Shown: positions 1-8,322 of the stretch, piece after piece
Numbering within the stretch: position 1 is the first letter of the stretch
Layout: the number at the start of each line of letters is the position of its first letter
Origin: Chitinophaga agri
Lineage (GTDB): Bacteria; Bacteroidota; Bacteroidia; Chitinophagales; Chitinophagaceae
Assembly: GCF_010093065.1 (NCBI RefSeq)
Contig: NZ_CP048113.1
Span: forward strand, 2,666,001 to 2,730,000
Direction: 5' to 3'
DNA: 64,000 nt
Notes under the pieces: model-generated
The model's input: only the letters and a program-made list of their open reading frames with translations
What the model was told of the DNA's origin: nothing
Databases searched by the model: none
Made by a program: the position numbers and the translations under genes

Positions 1-278
1 TTACATTTGCTTACAGTAAAGCAGACACGTAAAGTCAGATTAATTATTCAAGCCCCGGGCCGTCATCAATAATCAACCAAGAATGAGTTTATCATGTGAA
101 AGGTTCTTTCGCATTTTTCCTTCGTAGACAAGCACCTGCTGATTAGCAATATTCAATATATCTGAAGCACAGATTATGACATAATTATAAACAACGGCTT
201 TTGCCGGCTTTATTTCCGCTGTATACGGGGAAGTCTGGCGTTTATCTCAATACTATTTTCAACCTCGAATCAATTCCG
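1..278. other. Gene-free left edge
   Basis: I find no convincing gene in this stretch. It is A+T-rich non-coding sequence ahead of the first barrel gene. An in-frame ATG at 201 exists, but it would put 26 atypical residues in front of a good signal peptide, so the stretch is read as untranslated. It may hold the promoter of the barrel gene, but no clear TAnnTTTG box was recognised. Confidence 0.5.
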
Positions 279-989
279 ATGAAAAACACGCGCAAACGAT
301 TCCCTGCAAAAGGGTTATCCCTCTTATTTATTACCGCCGTATGCTGGCTGAGTACCATTACTGTAAGTCTGGCACAGAACGTTGATCCTGCACAAAGTAT
401 GAAAAAGCGTATTCCGTACACGTTAAAGATCAATAAAGGTTCCTGGTGGGTAGGCGGCGGACTGGGAATCACGGGTTCCGTTACACCGATGGGACAATAC
501 ATTGGTACGGCTGCACAGCTTTCCGCAAAAGCTGGTTATCATGTAATAGACAAATTGTCTGTCGGCCTGAGTGTGACCGGAGCACTCAGTATTGCCAGCA
601 AAAAAAGCGCAGGGGTATACAACAGAGGCCTCAATGTACTGATGGGGCCTATCGTTCAGTATATGATCCCTGTATCCAGGTCCATCTTCCTCCAACCGAT
701 CATTGGCGCCACCTGGGGCCCGATGGGTATCAAGTCCATGGTCTCTCCGGCAGGTGCTGAAGAGCAATATGTCAAGATCAAGGGACATGCATTCTGTGAA
801 CTTGCAGGTATCGGACCGTTTTTTGAGGTAATACCAGGTAAAGCCAGTTTCGGCGCCCAGTTCTTTGTAACATCCATACAACAAACCACTAACGTGTATA
901 CAGATGGTGGTGAAAAGGTACCAGGCACACAGATAAAAGACCGGAAGACCGGCCCTGCCATGATCATGGAATTCCGGTTACACTTATAA
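279..989 (+). CDS. Outer-membrane beta-barrel protein, unknown role
   Basis: A 236-residue exported protein. The ATG at 279 is chosen over the in-frame one at 201 because it starts a classic signal peptide: Lys/Arg-rich residues 2-8, a hydrophobic core around 14-28 and a cleavage-like site at SLAQ. The mature part alternates Gly- and aromatic-rich strands (WWVGGGLGI, FGAQFFVTS) and ends in hydrophobic FRLHL, as expected for a small outer-membrane barrel inserted by the BAM machinery. No catalytic motif is visible and the function is unknown. The DUF3095 gene follows 30 nt later on the same strand, so the two may be cotranscribed. The barrel call is firm and the role is open. Confidence 0.65.
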   Translation: MKNTRKRFPAKGLSLLFITAVCWLSTITVSLAQNVDPAQSMKKRIPYTLKINKGSWWVGGGLGITGSVTPMGQYIGTAAQLSAKAGYHVIDKLSVGLSVTGALSIASKKSAGVYNRGLNVLMGPIVQYMIPVSRSIFLQPIIGATWGPMGIKSMVSPAGAEEQYVKIKGHAFCELAGIGPFFEVIPGKASFGAQFFVTSIQQTTNVYTDGGEKVPGTQIKDRKTGPAMIMEFRLHL

Positions 990-1019
990 TATTCAGACAG
1001 AAAGGGGCAGCAGCAGCTT

Positions 1020-2180
1020 ATGACAGTCAACAATGATCAGTTTTATACCAGGTTACCGGTAAACCATATTCCGTTGAGCGAACTGCTGATGGAAGAGCAT
1101 CTTTTTTACCGCATACCGGAAGACTGGCATGTGATCATTACAGACATCAAAGGCTCTACAGCAGTCGTGCAAAAAGGCCTGCACGAGACTGTCAACCTGG
1201 TGGCTACAGGTAGCATCGTAGCCGTGCTGAATATCAGCTTCAAAGCAAATATTACCGTTCCTTTCTTTTTTGGTGGCGATGGAGCCACCTTTATCGTGCC
1301 CCCCGCTATCAAAGAGGCGGCTATCAAAGCGCTCCTGCTGTATAAAAACAATACGCAGGAGAGCTTTGCTATGGACCTGCGGATCGGTACTGTACCGGTG
1401 AGCGAAATATATGCTGCCGGGCATACTTTACGGGTGACCAAATTCACCAGCTCCGGCAACTTCCACATCCCGGTTATACTGGGTGACGGACTACATTACG
1501 CCGAAAGGCAGATCAAAGGCGAAGACTATATGTTGTCCGGAGATTTATCCGCCGGTGAAGAGATAGACCTGAGTGGAATGCAATGCCGCTGGGACAAGAT
1601 CAAACCACCGGAACATCATTATGAAGTCGTATCGCTGATCGTAGTGGCTACAGCAGCAGAAAAACAGGCAAAGGTTTTCCAGCAGGTCATTACACATATA
1701 GATAGGATCTATGGCACGCCTGATAAAAGGCAGCCGATCTCTATCACACAGTTGCGGCTGAAAAGTACGTTTGCTAAACTGGGACTGGAACTAAGGGCCA
1801 AATTTGGCAGAAAAGGAATGTTGCGTCTGTTGCAGACCTGGCTCACCAACATACTTGGGCAGCTTTACTTCCGCACCAGGCCCGGCCGGACATATCTGAC
1901 ACGCCTCATTGAAATGTCAGATACACTCGTGATAGATGGAAAGATCAATACCGTGATCACCGGTACGGAAGTGCAACGCCGGCAACTGGTACTGGAGCTG
2001 AATAAACTCGAAGCAGCAGGCGAGATCTATTATGCCTTTTATGTGAGCAGGGAATCGGTGATGTCCTGCTATGTACGCGATTATAAAGACGAACATATCC
2101 ATTTCGTCGACGGCGCCGAAGGAGGCTATACCCATGCCGCCGGTGTTTTAAAGCTAAAAATTGTCCACTTCTCCTCCTGA
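1020..2180 (+). CDS. DUF3095 family protein with nucleotide-cyclase-like N-terminus
   Basis: A soluble 386-residue protein without signal peptide or membrane segment. The N-terminal half resembles class III nucleotidyl cyclases: residues 40-47 read ITDIKGST, like the first metal-binding Asp loop, and residues 84-91 read FGGDGATF, like the hairpin with the second acidic residue. This pattern and length fit the DUF3095 family. The C-terminal part (about 230-386) is a separate domain that I cannot assign. An A/G-rich stretch precedes the ATG. The gene follows the barrel gene closely. Whether it makes a cyclic nucleotide is unknown, because the residues that choose ATP or GTP could not be identified. 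The family call is moderately sure, the activity is inference. Confidence 0.6.
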   Translation: MTVNNDQFYTRLPVNHIPLSELLMEEHLFYRIPEDWHVIITDIKGSTAVVQKGLHETVNLVATGSIVAVLNISFKANITVPFFFGGDGATFIVPPAIKEAAIKALLLYKNNTQESFAMDLRIGTVPVSEIYAAGHTLRVTKFTSSGNFHIPVILGDGLHYAERQIKGEDYMLSGDLSAGEEIDLSGMQCRWDKIKPPEHHYEVVSLIVVATAAEKQAKVFQQVITHIDRIYGTPDKRQPISITQLRLKSTFAKLGLELRAKFGRKGMLRLLQTWLTNILGQLYFRTRPGRTYLTRLIEMSDTLVIDGKINTVITGTEVQRRQLVLELNKLEAAGEIYYAFYVSRESVMSCYVRDYKDEHIHFVDGAEGGYTHAAGVLKLKIVHFSS

Positions 2181-2263
2181 TTTGTCTGCCTCCCTGATTC
2201 GTACTATCTGTTCATCTGCCAGGGCACTACCTTTGAAGAAAGGCATGTGTGTGGTTTATAACC

Positions 2264-2271
2264 TACCTTTG
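2264..2271 (+). promoter_or_regulatory. Candidate -7 box TACCTTTG
   Basis: TACCTTTG matches the Bacteroidota -7 consensus TAnnTTTG and lies 41 nt before the GTG start of the sensor kinase gene. A second copy lies at 2228-2235. No good -33 TTTG at normal spacing was seen, so the site is tentative. Confidence 0.35.
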
Positions 2272-2312
2272 ACCTTACAGCAACCGTTTTTCCTTAAAGC
2301 CAATTCATTACA

Positions 2313-3335
2313 GTGAGTAAGAAACGCGCATTTAGAGTATCCCCGCTGATCATCTGGCTCAGTTCAATTTCACTCGGACTGCTGGCCTCTGTGCCGAAGA
2401 TAGCGGAACACCATTTCAATGCCAGGGAAGCATTGGTGAACACGGTGATCACCGCTGTCTTTGCCTTATTTGTATGGTATTATAACATTTATACATTGCC
2501 GACCTATTCCAAAAGAGATATCTATAGGGGCATCTCTGTGACAAGACTGTTACAAAGCCTGATACTGGGGATAGGTGTAATGTTACTGCTGGCATTTGCG
2601 CAACAGATGCTGGTGGAAACACTGAGTTTCGGTCCTGTGATGCTGATGGTGGAAGTCAGAGGGATCTTTATCAACCTGATGTTCTATATGTTCCTGCACC
2701 TGCTGTATCAGAACTATCAGAACCAGCGGGTAAGCATAGAACTGGAACGTACCAAGTCAGATAACCTGGGCGCACAATATGAATTGCTGAAACAGCAGAT
2801 CAATCCTCACTTTCTGTTTAACAGTCTGAATACACTGAAGACAATGATCGAGGTCAACGACAAACAGTCGGTAGATTTCGTACTGAAATTATCGGAGTTC
2901 TACCGGTTTACACTGGAAAGCCGTAAGCTGGACCTGATCCACCTGTCAGAGGAACTGGAGATCATCTCTGCCTATATGTTCCTGCTGAAGGCACGGTTTG
3001 AAGATGGTATCCATATGAAGACCGATATCCCTCCGGCATATAATAATTCAATGATTCCGCCATTTACATTACAGCTGCTCATTGAGAACTGCGTCAAACA
3101 CAATGTGGTATCACTGGAGGAGCCACTGGAGATCAGGTTGTATGTGGAAAAGGATTTCATCGTTGCCGAGAATGACCTGCAACCGAAAATGGAGTCGGAA
3201 GTATCTATGCATGTTGGCCTCAGCAACATCAGTGAAAGGTACCATCACCTGCTGGACAAAGAAGTTATTATTGAAGCAACAGATAAAGTATTTAAGGTAA
3301 AATTACCGGTCATCTATGAACATACTGATTATTGA
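2313..3335 (+). CDS. LytS-type membrane sensor histidine kinase
   Basis: A 340-residue kinase of the His_kinase (LytS/YehU) family. The N-terminus has about four membrane segments (roughly 11-29, 41-61, 78-100, 109-132). A short coiled linker follows, then the phosphoacceptor motif INPHFLFNSLNTL with His166. Near residue 255, LLIENCVKHN is the ATP-binding N box. The family autophosphorylates and passes phosphate to a LytTR regulator. That partner is encoded immediately downstream, and its start codon lies 20 nt inside this gene, which indicates translational coupling. The start is GTG; no in-frame ATG gives a better N-terminus. The stimulus cannot be read from the sequence. Confidence 0.85.
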   Translation: MSKKRAFRVSPLIIWLSSISLGLLASVPKIAEHHFNAREALVNTVITAVFALFVWYYNIYTLPTYSKRDIYRGISVTRLLQSLILGIGVMLLLAFAQQMLVETLSFGPVMLMVEVRGIFINLMFYMFLHLLYQNYQNQRVSIELERTKSDNLGAQYELLKQQINPHFLFNSLNTLKTMIEVNDKQSVDFVLKLSEFYRFTLESRKLDLIHLSEELEIISAYMFLLKARFEDGIHMKTDIPPAYNNSMIPPFTLQLLIENCVKHNVVSLEEPLEIRLYVEKDFIVAENDLQPKMESEVSMHVGLSNISERYHHLLDKEVIIEATDKVFKVKLPVIYEHTDY

Positions 3336-4086
3336 AGACGAAGTAAAAGCAGCGGCATCGCTGGCGGCACTGATCACGAAGATCAGGCCGGAAGCAACCA
3401 TTGTATCGAAATTGCAGAGTGTGAAAAGCAGTGTAACATATCTGTCTGAGCAACCGCATCCTGATCTTATTTTCATGGATATACAGTTGTCGGACGGCTT
3501 ATGCTTCAACATCTTTAAAGCGGTCAGGGTATCCTGTCCGGTAGTTTTCTGTACCGCCTTTGACGAGTATACGCTGGAGGCATTTAAAGCCAATGGCGTG
3601 GATTATGTACTGAAACCTTTTTCACAGCTGGATATTGAAAATGCCTTTAAAAAAGTAGATGAACTGAAGAACTTCTTTCAGCAGCATGCACAGCATCCCC
3701 TGCCGCAGCTGAATGACCTGCTGGCCAAAGTAGCCCCGCCTGCGGGAAAGAAAAATTTCCTCGTTTTCAAAAACAACAAGTACCTTAATATCGCGACGGA
3801 GACGATCGCGTATTTTTATATCAAACATGAAGCGACGATGATCAGGACGTTTGATCAGCAGGAATACAGCGTCAATCAGTCGTTAGATCAGATACATGCG
3901 CAGTTGTCGCCCGATCAGTTCTTCCGGGTGAACAGGCAGTACCTGGTCAACTTTCATGCGATCAAGGAAGTGGAACACTACTTTGCCAGGAAATTACTGG
4001 TGAACCTGAGTATTCCTACTCCTGACAAATTATTGATCAATAAAGAAAAGGTACAGATATTTCTGACCTGGCTGGAGAACAGGTAA
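3316..4086 (+). CDS. LytTR-family DNA-binding response regulator
   Basis: A 256-residue regulator. The receiver domain (1-120) has the acidic cluster EDE at 7-9, the phosphoacceptor Asp55 in FMDIQLSDG, the conserved Thr in CTAFDEY and the Lys in YVLKPF. The LytTR DNA-binding domain occupies about 140-250 and contains the typical FFRVNRQYLVN segment. It overlaps the kinase gene by 20 nt and is its obvious partner. The AraC-type gene that starts 10 nt after its stop probably belongs to the same transcript. Targets are unknown; LytTR proteins in this phylum often control transporters or envelope genes nearby. Confidence 0.87.
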   Translation: MNILIIEDEVKAAASLAALITKIRPEATIVSKLQSVKSSVTYLSEQPHPDLIFMDIQLSDGLCFNIFKAVRVSCPVVFCTAFDEYTLEAFKANGVDYVLKPFSQLDIENAFKKVDELKNFFQQHAQHPLPQLNDLLAKVAPPAGKKNFLVFKNNKYLNIATETIAYFYIKHEATMIRTFDQQEYSVNQSLDQIHAQLSPDQFFRVNRQYLVNFHAIKEVEHYFARKLLVNLSIPTPDKLLINKEKVQIFLTWLENR

Positions 4087-4096
4087 GCAATCACTT

Positions 4097-4969
4097 ATGA
4101 CAACGACAATATCTGCTGACATTACGAACCCGGTTGATGGCAGCCTGGGTTTCACGATGAAAGATTTCAACATGGACGCCGGCTTCAGCGAAGTGCAGAA
4201 GATCGGCCTTTTTTCCATTATATGGATACTGGAAGGAAACGGTACTTTAAAGGCCGATTTTACGGCTTATGATCTGGCAGCAGGGTCAATGATGTTCTTT
4301 GCTCCTTTTCAGCCCTTTCAGATCAGGGGAGACGATTTAAAGGGTATCGTGATGCATTTCCATCATGACTTCTTCTGTATCATCAAACATCACCGGGAAG
4401 TCGCCTGTGACGGTATCCTGTTCAATAACATTCATCAATCCCCACTGGTGAACATTCCGGAACATGAACGACCGATGTTCCTTCAGATCATGGACCAGAT
4501 CAAACAGGAAGTGCAGGTGCCCGGCCTCGCACAGCATGACCTGATCATTTCCTACCTGAAGATATTGCTCATCAACGTGACGAGAATCAAAAAATCACAG
4601 ACGGATGTACAACAGCCCTTCAGTGAAAAGAGTACAGAATCAGTATTAGTACATTCCTTTAAGACTTACATAGACCAGTATTACAGGGAGAAACACAGTG
4701 CGGGTGATTATGCGGCACTGCTGAACACCTCTGTTAAAAACCTGGGAAGAGTGGTGAAGGAGTTTTATCAGAAGACACCTACCGATATGATCGCGGAGCG
4801 AATTATCGTGGAAGCGAAACGCGAACTCTACCTGACTGACAAGCCTGTTAAGGAAATAGCGTATGACCTGGGCTTTAAAGATGAGTACCACTTCAGCAGG
4901 TACTTTAAGAATATTATACAGACTTCTCCACAGACGTATAGGAACTCGCTTAAAAAGGCATGGGGGTGA
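4097..4969 (+). CDS. AraC-family transcriptional regulator
   Basis: A 290-residue regulator with an N-terminal cupin-like sensing half (about 20-150) and a C-terminal double helix-turn-helix (about 190-288). The second helix-turn-helix carries the family signature: KEIAYDLGFKDEYHFSRYFKN followed by the SPQTYR end motif. It begins 10 nt after the LytTR gene and so probably shares its transcript, an unusual grouping of two regulator types. It ends just before a strong bidirectional hairpin. The ligand is unknown. Confidence 0.85.
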   Translation: MTTTISADITNPVDGSLGFTMKDFNMDAGFSEVQKIGLFSIIWILEGNGTLKADFTAYDLAAGSMMFFAPFQPFQIRGDDLKGIVMHFHHDFFCIIKHHREVACDGILFNNIHQSPLVNIPEHERPMFLQIMDQIKQEVQVPGLAQHDLIISYLKILLINVTRIKKSQTDVQQPFSEKSTESVLVHSFKTYIDQYYREKHSAGDYAALLNTSVKNLGRVVKEFYQKTPTDMIAERIIVEAKRELYLTDKPVKEIAYDLGFKDEYHFSRYFKNIIQTSPQTYRNSLKKAWG

Positions 4970-5032
4970 TCTGCATTAGGAACGAGGAGTTGCTACCATA
5001 ATACTTTGCCGCTATATACAGTGTACCACATA

Positions 5033-5077
5033 TAAATGACAGTGCGCTTTCAATGATTGAAAGCGCACTGTCATTTA
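5033..5077. terminator. Bidirectional terminator hairpin, 22-bp perfect stem
   Basis: Arms 5033-5054 and 5056-5077 are perfectly complementary around a single G, so the real loop must open a few pairs. The outer pairs are A/T-rich and give a U-rich exit on both strands. It lies between the convergent AraC gene and hydrolase gene, where it can serve both. Confidence 0.8.
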
Positions 5078-5114
5078 CATTGTTACAAATTAATATTCAA
5101 TTCCTGATTCCATT

Positions 5115-5897
5115 TCACTTCCCTTCTGCCGCAGCTATGATCACACGCGCCACCTCTTCAGGTTTGGAGATGAACACTACATGGCTGCCTTTTATTTCTG
5201 TTACTTTGGCACCGGAGCGTTTGTACATGTTGCGTTCTACTTCCGGGAGGATGCTTTTATCTTCGGTTGCCACGATTGCGTAGCTGGGTTTTGTTTTCCA
5301 GGCAGCAGCTGTTACCGGCGTGCCAAAGCTGGCACCAGCGATCGGTTGCTGGGAAGCGTACATAAAGTCAGTCTCTGATCTGGGAAGATCACCGGCGAAG
5401 CCGTCATGGAACTTAGCCTGGTCATAGTATACAAAGCCTTTATCGTCTGGGGCCAGGATACCATTTTCAGGAGCCGGAGGCATGGAAGTCGCCCACTGGA
5501 TAGTATTCTCCCCTTTATCAGGCTGGAAAGCGGCTACATATACCAGGGAAGCTACTTTATCATGCGTGCCGGCCTGTGTGATGACGGTACCGCCCCAGGA
5601 GTGACCTACAAGTACGGCAGGACCATCCTGCTTGTCGAGGATACGGGTGGTGGCATCCACATCATCCTGCAGGGAGGTCAGCGGATTTTGTACAATAGAG
5701 ACATGGTAACCTTTCTTCACCAGTATATCATGCACTTTCTTCCATCCTGAGCCATCTGCAAAGGCACCATGTACGATCACTATATTTTTAGTTACTTTTT
5801 TCTGAGCGAAGGCAGTGGTGACTGCTGCGAAGTTCATCATAAGTGTCATTGCTGCCAGGAGCATACCGCCTAAATACCATTTGGATGTTGTTGTCAT
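5115..5897 (-). CDS. Exported alpha/beta hydrolase (esterase-like)
   Basis: A 260-residue alpha/beta-fold hydrolase. The ATG at 5897 is chosen because it opens a signal peptide (MTTTSKWYLGG, then a hydrophobic core to AFAQ). The ATG 12 codons upstream adds a non-hydrophobic leader. NIVIVHGAFADGSGW is the oxyanion-hole strand, and GHSWGG near residue 97 is the nucleophile elbow with the catalytic Ser. The likely acid is the Asp in ATEDKS, and the likely base is the His of IKGSHVVF near the end. This resembles the HGAFAD esterase subgroup common as secreted or periplasmic enzymes in bacteria. The substrate is unknown. It has its own promoter region and ends at a shared terminator. Confidence 0.8.
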   Translation of the reverse strand: MTTTSKWYLGGMLLAAMTLMMNFAAVTTAFAQKKVTKNIVIVHGAFADGSGWKKVHDILVKKGYHVSIVQNPLTSLQDDVDATTRILDKQDGPAVLVGHSWGGTVITQAGTHDKVASLVYVAAFQPDKGENTIQWATSMPPAPENGILAPDDKGFVYYDQAKFHDGFAGDLPRSETDFMYASQQPIAGASFGTPVTAAAWKTKPSYAIVATEDKSILPEVERNMYKRSGAKVTEIKGSHVVFISKPEEVARVIIAAAEGK

Positions 5898-5993
5898 TGT
5901 GTTGTTGTTTTGTATGGTACAAAGTTGCGGCAAAGCGTGCTGCCGGGAAATGACTGTATTTCCATATGAGATGGATATTTTTCCTGCATGAGA

Positions 5994-6033
5994 AAAGCCC
6001 TGTAAAACACCAGCTGATGTCTTACAGGGCTTT
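5994..6033 (-). terminator. Terminator hairpin
   Basis: A 12-bp stem with arms AAAGCCCTGTAA (5994-6005) and TTACAGGGCTTT (6022-6033) and a 16-nt loop. It lies just after the MBL hydrolase stop on the minus strand, with a T-rich run at its end. Confidence 0.7.
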
Positions 6034-6051
6034 CACCTTATCCGGCTGTTG

Positions 6052-6828
6052 TTATAGCTTCGGATACCAGTTGCGCAGGCGCACTTCTATATTCCGCTTG
6101 CCGGCATCTACTTTCTCTTTAAAGGCATCCACATCGCTCAGACCTTTTGCACCTCTGTAATGATAAGGGTACACGATCTTTGGTTTGAATGACAGTACGG
6201 CGCTGGCCGCCTCGGTCACATCCATGGTGTAAGGCTGGTTCATACAAACGAAAGCCACATTGATGTTCCGCAGGTTACGCATTTCAGGGATACCCTGGGT
6301 ATCGCCGGAAAGGTACACCCGTACACCACCCACGGTGATGATGTAGCCGTTACCCCTGCCTTTCGGATGTCTTGATTCCGCCGTCTCAGGCAGGTTGTAC
6401 ATCGGGATCGCATTGATGGTGATAGCGCCCTGTGTAGTAACGCCAAAGTTCTTTAATACAATAACGGATGGTTTGTACGCGGCAGGCAGTTTGTCTGCTA
6501 CAGCCGGTGGTACGATCAGTTTTGTATTGGCAGTTTTCAGTTTACCAATGGCAGTAGAATCAAAATGGTCACCATGAATATCTGTAATGAGGATGTAATC
6601 AGGTGCGGCCAGTCCTTTGAACAGGTCTTTATTACCGGCAGGATCTACATAGATAACCGCTTTATCTACCGTTAATACCACACTGGCATGTTCAACGGGC
6701 TGGATAACCAGCGGACCTTTGCCGGTCTTAATAGTGTCTGGCGTACTGAGTTGAGCACTGGCGTTTCCTATAAATGCCGCGAAGCAGGAAACAAACAGGC
6801 TGAGTCTGATCGTCTTTGTGAGGGTCAT
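6052..6828 (-). CDS. Exported MBL-fold metallo-hydrolase (UlaG-like)
   Basis: A 258-residue metallo-beta-lactamase-fold protein of the UlaG/Beta-lactamase_2 type with a signal peptide (LSLFVSCFAAFIGNASAQ). The metal loop reads LITDIHGDHFD. It keeps the second His and the DH pair of the usual HxHxDH motif, but Asp takes the place of the first His. Further ligands are plausible at YLSGDT and the late YPYHYRG. Such proteins hydrolyse lactones, phosphoesters or other small molecules; the substrate here is unknown. It stands alone, with its own terminator and at least 100 nt to its neighbours. Confidence 0.78.
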   Translation of the reverse strand: MTLTKTIRLSLFVSCFAAFIGNASAQLSTPDTIKTGKGPLVIQPVEHASVVLTVDKAVIYVDPAGNKDLFKGLAAPDYILITDIHGDHFDSTAIGKLKTANTKLIVPPAVADKLPAAYKPSVIVLKNFGVTTQGAITINAIPMYNLPETAESRHPKGRGNGYIITVGGVRVYLSGDTQGIPEMRNLRNINVAFVCMNQPYTMDVTEAASAVLSFKPKIVYPYHYRGAKGLSDVDAFKEKVDAGKRNIEVRLRNWYPKL

Positions 6829-6889
6829 AAAAAACAGTTTAATATATAGAGCGTTACATTCATTCTCCGTGTCTACACAGCAAACTTAC

Positions 6890-6930
6890 ATTAAAAAGCA
6901 GCCAGAACTTTATGCTGGCTGCTTTTTAAT
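6890..6930 (-). terminator. Terminator hairpin, 16-bp stem
   Basis: Arms 6890-6905 and 6915-6930 (core AAAAGCAGCCAG) pair perfectly around a 9-nt loop. The stem carries its own A and T runs, so it can terminate in either direction. It follows the Gfo/Idh gene on the minus strand. Confidence 0.85.
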
Positions 6931-6938
6931 GCGCATCA

Positions 6939-8057
6939 TTATTTCAAAGCTATTTTCTTCCCTGTTTTTACTGCTTCATAAATAGCGTCCATGATCTTCA
7001 GATCACGTACGCCTTCTTCTCCATTCACCGGCACCACAGGTTGCTTGCCATGCAGAATAATGTCAGACATTTCTTCCATTTGCAAGGTCTGATGTACCAC
7101 GACAGGCTGATTCAGTTCTCCCTTGTGGGTACGCCCTTTAATAGGCCCGTAACCGGTAGAAGGCTGCATTTCTGCAAATCCCTTATCACCATTCAGAAAG
7201 AATTTATCCAGGTTGTTCATACTATAGGTAGATAGGCAGGAAGCCACTGCCCCGCTGGGAAATCCCAGCTGGAACTGGATCGTTTCATCCACACCGGGTT
7301 TAAACTTCTGTGGATCTGTTTTGGTTTCCTGGGCAGTTACCCATACCGGCTCCTCACCTATCATATAGCGTGCGCCATTGAGTGCATAGATACCGATATC
7401 CATCAGGGAGCCGCCGCCTGCGAGTTCCTTGTTCAGGCGCCACTGACCGGGATCACCAGCCTTGAAACCACATAGTCCCTGGAAGAAGAGGATCTTCCCG
7501 AACTCTCCTGCCTGGCGCATCCGGATCACTTCCAGCGTATGTGGTTCAAAGTGCATACGGTAGCCTACCAGTAATTTGACGTTCGCTTTCTTACACGCAT
7601 CCACCATTTCCTGTCCTTCTTTTGCATTCAGGGCCATCGGCTTCTCACAGATCACATGTTTACCAGCTTTGGCCACCCTGATCGCCTGGCTATGATGGAG
7701 GGCATTGGGTGTAATGACATACACGGCATCGATATCCGGATTGTTTTTGATGTTGTCAAAGTTATCGTAGTTGTAGCAGTTCTTCTCCGGAATACCATAT
7801 TTCTCCTGCCAGGCTTTGACCTTGGAAGGCGTACCACTGATCACGCCTACCAGCTTCGCCTTTTTACAATCTTTCATCGCCTCGGCTACCCGGGTGCCAT
7901 ATCCACCCAAACCCATAATGGCCACCCGCAATACCGGTCCATCATACGGGGCTTCTGTCATATCAGGCAGTCCTGCCATACCCAGACGGGGGATCACGGT
8001 TAATGCGAGGGCGGAAGCAGTAATTTTGTGCAAAAAGTGTCTTCTTGTGTTCTTCAT
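6939..8057 (-). CDS. Tat-exported Gfo/Idh/MocA family oxidoreductase
   Basis: A 372-residue NAD(P)-dependent sugar-type oxidoreductase. The ATG at 8057 is preferred over 8150 because it starts a twin-arginine signal: MKNTRRHFLHK, then a hydrophobic stretch ending near GMAG. The Rossmann fold opens with AIMGLGGYGTR. CEKPMAL holds the invariant Lys of the family at the active site, and the C-terminal half is the alpha/beta substrate domain. Relatives include glucose-fructose oxidoreductase, which also uses a Tat signal and carries its cofactor to the periplasm. The exact substrate is unknown. It is transcribed divergently from the ABC permease gene. Confidence 0.85.
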   Translation of the reverse strand: MKNTRRHFLHKITASALALTVIPRLGMAGLPDMTEAPYDGPVLRVAIMGLGGYGTRVAEAMKDCKKAKLVGVISGTPSKVKAWQEKYGIPEKNCYNYDNFDNIKNNPDIDAVYVITPNALHHSQAIRVAKAGKHVICEKPMALNAKEGQEMVDACKKANVKLLVGYRMHFEPHTLEVIRMRQAGEFGKILFFQGLCGFKAGDPGQWRLNKELAGGGSLMDIGIYALNGARYMIGEEPVWVTAQETKTDPQKFKPGVDETIQFQLGFPSGAVASCLSTYSMNNLDKFFLNGDKGFAEMQPSTGYGPIKGRTHKGELNQPVVVHQTLQMEEMSDIILHGKQPVVPVNGEEGVRDLKIMDAIYEAVKTGKKIALK

Positions 8058-8322
8058 AACAAGGGTTTGGGTTTTATGAAAGATGTGTCTAAGTAAGATA
8101 TTCAGAAAATCAGGCTTCTGCAACCCGTTCATGTAAATCTTCTCCCGCAATTTCTATACCTGACCGCCCCGGCTGAAAACGGACACTGACTATATCAAAA
8201 GCGGACAGTCAGGCGGCCCCGGACGAACTCAATAAACTCATTATCAATATCTTCATAAATTGGCATTCTGTTGGGGTCCCTGCAGTGTATATTAGCCAGG
8301 ATTATTCCCTAAATGAAAACAC

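Noticed and set aside
8262..8275. Sigma-54 promoter ahead of the ABC permease
   Set aside because: The sequence is GG-N10-GG, not GG-N10-GC. I did not list it as a feature; only the CGGACA repeats are kept as a weak finding.
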